Part shown: piece after piece, positions 54,489 to 56,855 of the stretch
Numbering within the stretch: position 1 is the stretch's first letter
Layout: the number at the start of each line of letters is the position of its first letter
Assembly (NCBI GenBank): GCA_903840165.1
Contig: CAIMEY010000013.1
Location: forward strand, 1-56,855
Reading direction: 5' to 3'
DNA length: 56,855 bases
Origin: an uncultured Myxococcales bacterium
GTDB taxonomy: Bacteria > Myxococcota_A > UBA9042
Made by a program: the position numbers and the translations under genes
Notes under the pieces: model-generated
The model's input: the letters and a program-made list of their open reading frames with translations, nothing else
Databases searched by the model: none
What the model was told of the DNA's origin: nothing

Positions 54489-56516
54489 ATGTGCGGAATT
54501 TATGGGCGAATTGGCCTTCGAGATGACTCCCTCGACGAGAGAGCCACGATGACCCTACAGCATCGCGGCCCGGACGACGCCGGACTGGTCGTCGACCCCG
54601 TTGGCACCGGAGAGTGGTCCGTTGCGCTCGGCCAAACGCGCCTCGCGATCGTCGACCTGAGCCCAGCGGGCCACCAGCCGATGCTCAGCGACGACGGACA
54701 GTTGGCACTTGTCTTCAACGGCGAAATCTATAATTTTCAGTCGCTTCGACGCGAACTGATTGAACAAGGAGCTGTTTTTCGCTCGACGTCTGACACAGAA
54801 GTCGTCTTGCGCCTGTACGAGCGCGACGGCCAAGCGATGCTACCCAAACTCGCCGGAATGTTTGCGATTGCCATTTGGGACCGACGGGCTCGAACCATGC
54901 TCCTGGCGCGGGACCCGACTGGCATCAAGCCGCTCTACTACCGAATTGGCGACATAGACAGCTGGTGTCCTTTGAGCTTTGCCTCTGAAATGAAAGCCAT
55001 TCTGTGCGATCCGAAGGTCCCCAGAAAGCCCAATTTCGCCGCTCTGTCAGGCTATCTGGCCTACCTGTACGTGCCGCCGCCGCAGACGGCCTTTGACGGC
55101 ATCATGGCATTGGAGCCGGGCCATCAGCTGTCCTGGCACGCGGGGCAGACAACGCTCACGCGATATCATCAGTATTCAGTCACGCCCAGCCATGAGTTTT
55201 CGACGCTCAAGCAGGGCGTGAGGTCATTGGAACTACTTCTGAAATCGGTCGTAGCTGAGCACATGGTCGTCGACGTGCCGGTTGGCGCTTTCTTGTCGGG
55301 CGGCATCGACTCGGCCGTGCTTGTGGCGCTCATGGCCGAACACAAGCGGGCCCGAGGTGACAGGGAACCGCTGAAGACTTTTACGGTTGGCTTTCAAGGC
55401 GAGGCCGGCGCAGTCGACGAATCATCGGCCGCGGCGGCAATCGCCACCAGTTTGGGCGTGTCCAATCGAGTCATTCGCGCCGATGGGCGGCAAATGGCCA
55501 ATCGTTTCGGACATATCGTCGATCAGTTTGACGAGCCGTTTGCCAATCCGACCACCCTTCTTCACGACCTCCTGTGCGAAAGCGCTCGCGAAGAAGTCAC
55601 TGTCGCCATTGCGGGTTCGGGCGGCGATGAGGCCTTCGCGGGCTATCCCCGGCACAGAGCCGCACTGATTTACGACGGAATTCGCTGGATTCCTGAGAAG
55701 TTGCGACGGACTTTGGCGCGCGGCCTGGCTGACCATCTGCCTCGGCGCGCAGATACGTCGCCAACTATGCAAAGAATCCTGCGATTTGCCGCCAGCGTGG
55801 AAGGTGACTTCCCTTCGATCTACCGGTGTTGGCTGACACGTTTGTCGCCGGCCGAACTAACTGAACTCTTGGCGGATAACCGCTTGCCTGCTGCCGTCGG
55901 CGCTGACCCGGGCAATATCGAGCGCATGATGCGGGCAATGCCGGCGATGAGCACCGTCCAGCAGGCTATCCTAGCAGATGTGCAAGGTTTTCTTCCCGAC
56001 AACGTCTTGCGCGACGCAGACCGAATGTCCATGCGCCACGGCCTAGAACTCCGTGTTCCTTTTGCAGATTCACGAGTTCTGGAATTCGGTCTGAGACTGC
56101 CGCGCTCATTGCAAATGAAGACGCTGCCTGCCCTGCGTTCGTCCTCTGGGCCGGACGCGACCAAGCGGGTGCTGCGGCACCTCGCCGAGCAGTACCTCCC
56201 CGCGACTGCGGTGAGTGCCCCAAAGCAAGGTTTTGTCGCCCCAATGGGTAGTTGGCTGCGAAATGAACTGCGCGACCTGCTTGATCAGGCGACGCTCCCA
56301 GCCACCGTTGAGCGCCGCGGCCTGGTCCGACCGGAATTGGTGCAACAGCGCGTGGCTGAACATCTTTCAGGGGAACGCGACTGGACGTGGCTTCTGTGGT
56401 CGCTGGTGGTCCTGGAAGACTGGTTTCGCCGGCGGGTGGACAGCGTACCGACTTGGAGCGCTACCGGCCGAGGTGTCGTTGCGCACGTGCCCGACCAATG
56501 GGCGGCTGCAAGCTAG
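54489..56516 (+). CDS. asnB: Glutamine-hydrolysing asparagine synthetase (class II amidotransferase)
   Basis: ATG 54489 is chosen because the N-terminal Cys2 (MCGIYG) is the glutaminase nucleophile. 675 residues. The glutaminase domain shows LQHRGPDDAG and FNGEIYNF; the synthetase domain carries the ATP motif FLSGGIDSAVL, GSGGDEAFAGYPRH and DNVLRDADRMSMRHGLELRVPF. It makes asparagine from aspartate, or amidates another carboxyl in specialised clusters. Asparagine synthetases often sit in exopolysaccharide loci of Deltaproteobacteria, as here after a glycosyltransferase and a deacetylase. Confidence 0.9.
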   Translation: MCGIYGRIGLRDDSLDERATMTLQHRGPDDAGLVVDPVGTGEWSVALGQTRLAIVDLSPAGHQPMLSDDGQLALVFNGEIYNFQSLRRELIEQGAVFRSTSDTEVVLRLYERDGQAMLPKLAGMFAIAIWDRRARTMLLARDPTGIKPLYYRIGDIDSWCPLSFASEMKAILCDPKVPRKPNFAALSGYLAYLYVPPPQTAFDGIMALEPGHQLSWHAGQTTLTRYHQYSVTPSHEFSTLKQGVRSLELLLKSVVAEHMVVDVPVGAFLSGGIDSAVLVALMAEHKRARGDREPLKTFTVGFQGEAGAVDESSAAAAIATSLGVSNRVIRADGRQMANRFGHIVDQFDEPFANPTTLLHDLLCESAREEVTVAIAGSGGDEAFAGYPRHRAALIYDGIRWIPEKLRRTLARGLADHLPRRADTSPTMQRILRFAASVEGDFPSIYRCWLTRLSPAELTELLADNRLPAAVGADPGNIERMMRAMPAMSTVQQAILADVQGFLPDNVLRDADRMSMRHGLELRVPFADSRVLEFGLRLPRSLQMKTLPALRSSSGPDATKRVLRHLAEQYLPATAVSAPKQGFVAPMGSWLRNELRDLLDQATLPATVERRGLVRPELVQQRVAEHLSGERDWTWLLWSLVVLEDWFRRRVDSVPTWSATGRGVVAHVPDQWAAAS

Positions 56517-56855
56517 TACTTTGCAATAACTTATGAAAATTTGGACACGCTCTCACAATTCGGCTGGTTTCGCGCGGCCTCGACGGCTGGGACGACGCCA
56601 AGACGGGCGATCACGGCCGGCGGGGCTAGTTGGGGCTTGGGGCGGAGGTGCTCGCTGTTCGAATTCGCCTTGGTGTCCAAAGTGACAAATCCATGAATTA
56701 AAACAACAAACCCTCGTCCCGCGTGTCACTCAGCTACGCCCGCCACCAAGCCTGCGGCCAACTTTTTTCAACTTTTTTTCGCCGCGCGCGACCAGATTTC
56801 AGATTTCGAGCGAACACAGACTAGGAGTGCCGCAGTTTTGGCACGCCTGGAGCCC
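56517..56855. other. 339-base terminal intergenic stretch
   Basis: No coding sequence is convincing. It holds copy E of the intergenic element (56667-56704), a direct repeat CAACTTTTTT at about 56760-56782 and, at 56839-56853, TGGCACG followed by a GC 12 bases after the GG, a poor sigma-54-like match. A gene may begin beyond the window. Confidence 0.5.
56667..56704 (+). repeat. Intergenic palindromic element, copy E (extended)
   Basis: Core GCCTTGGTGTCCAAAG (one change in the left arm), then TGACAAATCCATGAATTA, nearly the same as copy D. It is downstream of asnB with no gene to the right in the window. Confidence 0.65.

Noticed and set aside
56835..56855. Sigma-54-like TGGCACG at the right edge
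   Set aside because: GG-to-GC spacing fits but the -12 box (GAGCC) is poor and the downstream gene is not in the window, so it is mentioned only under the terminal stretch.
1..56855. tRNA and rRNA genes
   Set aside because: I looked for tRNA T-arm patterns outside coding regions and for conserved rRNA stretches and saw none; a covariance-model search would be decisive.

Overview
The window looks like a chromosome segment of a member of the Myxococcota (formerly Deltaproteobacteria). The basis is high G+C, very many lipoproteins with Asp/Ala/Ser-rich linkers after the lipobox, cysteine-rich C-D-D-G-N repeats, LamG domains on a surface lipoprotein, a MYXO-CTERM-like tail on a glycosidase, and a sigma-54-type promoter. 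I see no rRNA, tRNA, CRISPR array, insertion sequence or phage gene. The genus cannot be told from the sequence.

Layout. 1-5.6 kb (+): the end of an EGF/cysteine-rich surface protein, a lipoprotein alpha/beta hydrolase, a GH15-type glycosidase with a MYXO-CTERM-like tail and an esterase with a carbohydrate-binding-like N-terminus. 5.8-10.2 kb (+): a tightly coupled glycan or glycolipid module (small membrane protein, GMC oxidoreductase, NAD-dependent epimerase, polyprenyl-phosphate glycosyltransferase, methyltransferase), facing a convergent GT-C membrane glycosyltransferase. 11.9-13.9 kb (-): a DUF4157 (eCIS-core type) zinc-motif protein with a two-helix membrane partner starting 3 nt downstream. 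14.2-16.2 kb (+): an endonuclease/exonuclease/phosphatase lipoprotein and an alpha/beta hydrolase.

16.3-33.5 kb is one long minus-strand run. In transcription order: a 180-residue unknown, an active M16 peptidase, an inactive M16-HEAT fusion, a HEAT protein, dihydrodipicolinate synthase, a PP2C phosphatase, a 1,716-residue cysteine-repeat/LamG lipoprotein, modA, modB, a short modC and a small Cys lipoprotein. Several of these overlap, including the giant lipoprotein with modA.

33.8-39.3 kb holds a TPR lipoprotein and a barrel-like lipoprotein, a MATE transporter, a DsbA-like protein without CxxC and a second lipoprotein hydrolase. 39.3-44.0 kb (-): a DUF4139 lipoprotein and a set of three lipoproteins: a Cys-rich one, one with a CX4CH motif, and a copper type II monooxygenase-like protein carrying all six expected copper ligands. 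Three of the five copies of a short intergenic palindromic element (core CTTTGGTGYCCAAAG) sit in the gaps around this set. 44.2-51.3 kb: a glycosyltransferase divergent from a membrane sulfatase/LTA-synthase-like enzyme, then a large beta-propeller lipoprotein behind a sigma-54-type promoter. 51.6-56.5 kb (+): a probable exopolysaccharide operon (PH-SHOCT protein, membrane glycosyltransferase, polysaccharide deacetylase, asparagine synthetase).

Overall this is an envelope-building, predator- or scavenger-type region. The most promising leads are the five-copy palindromic element, the copper-enzyme gene set, the DUF4157/membrane-protein pair and the M16-HEAT peptidase set.
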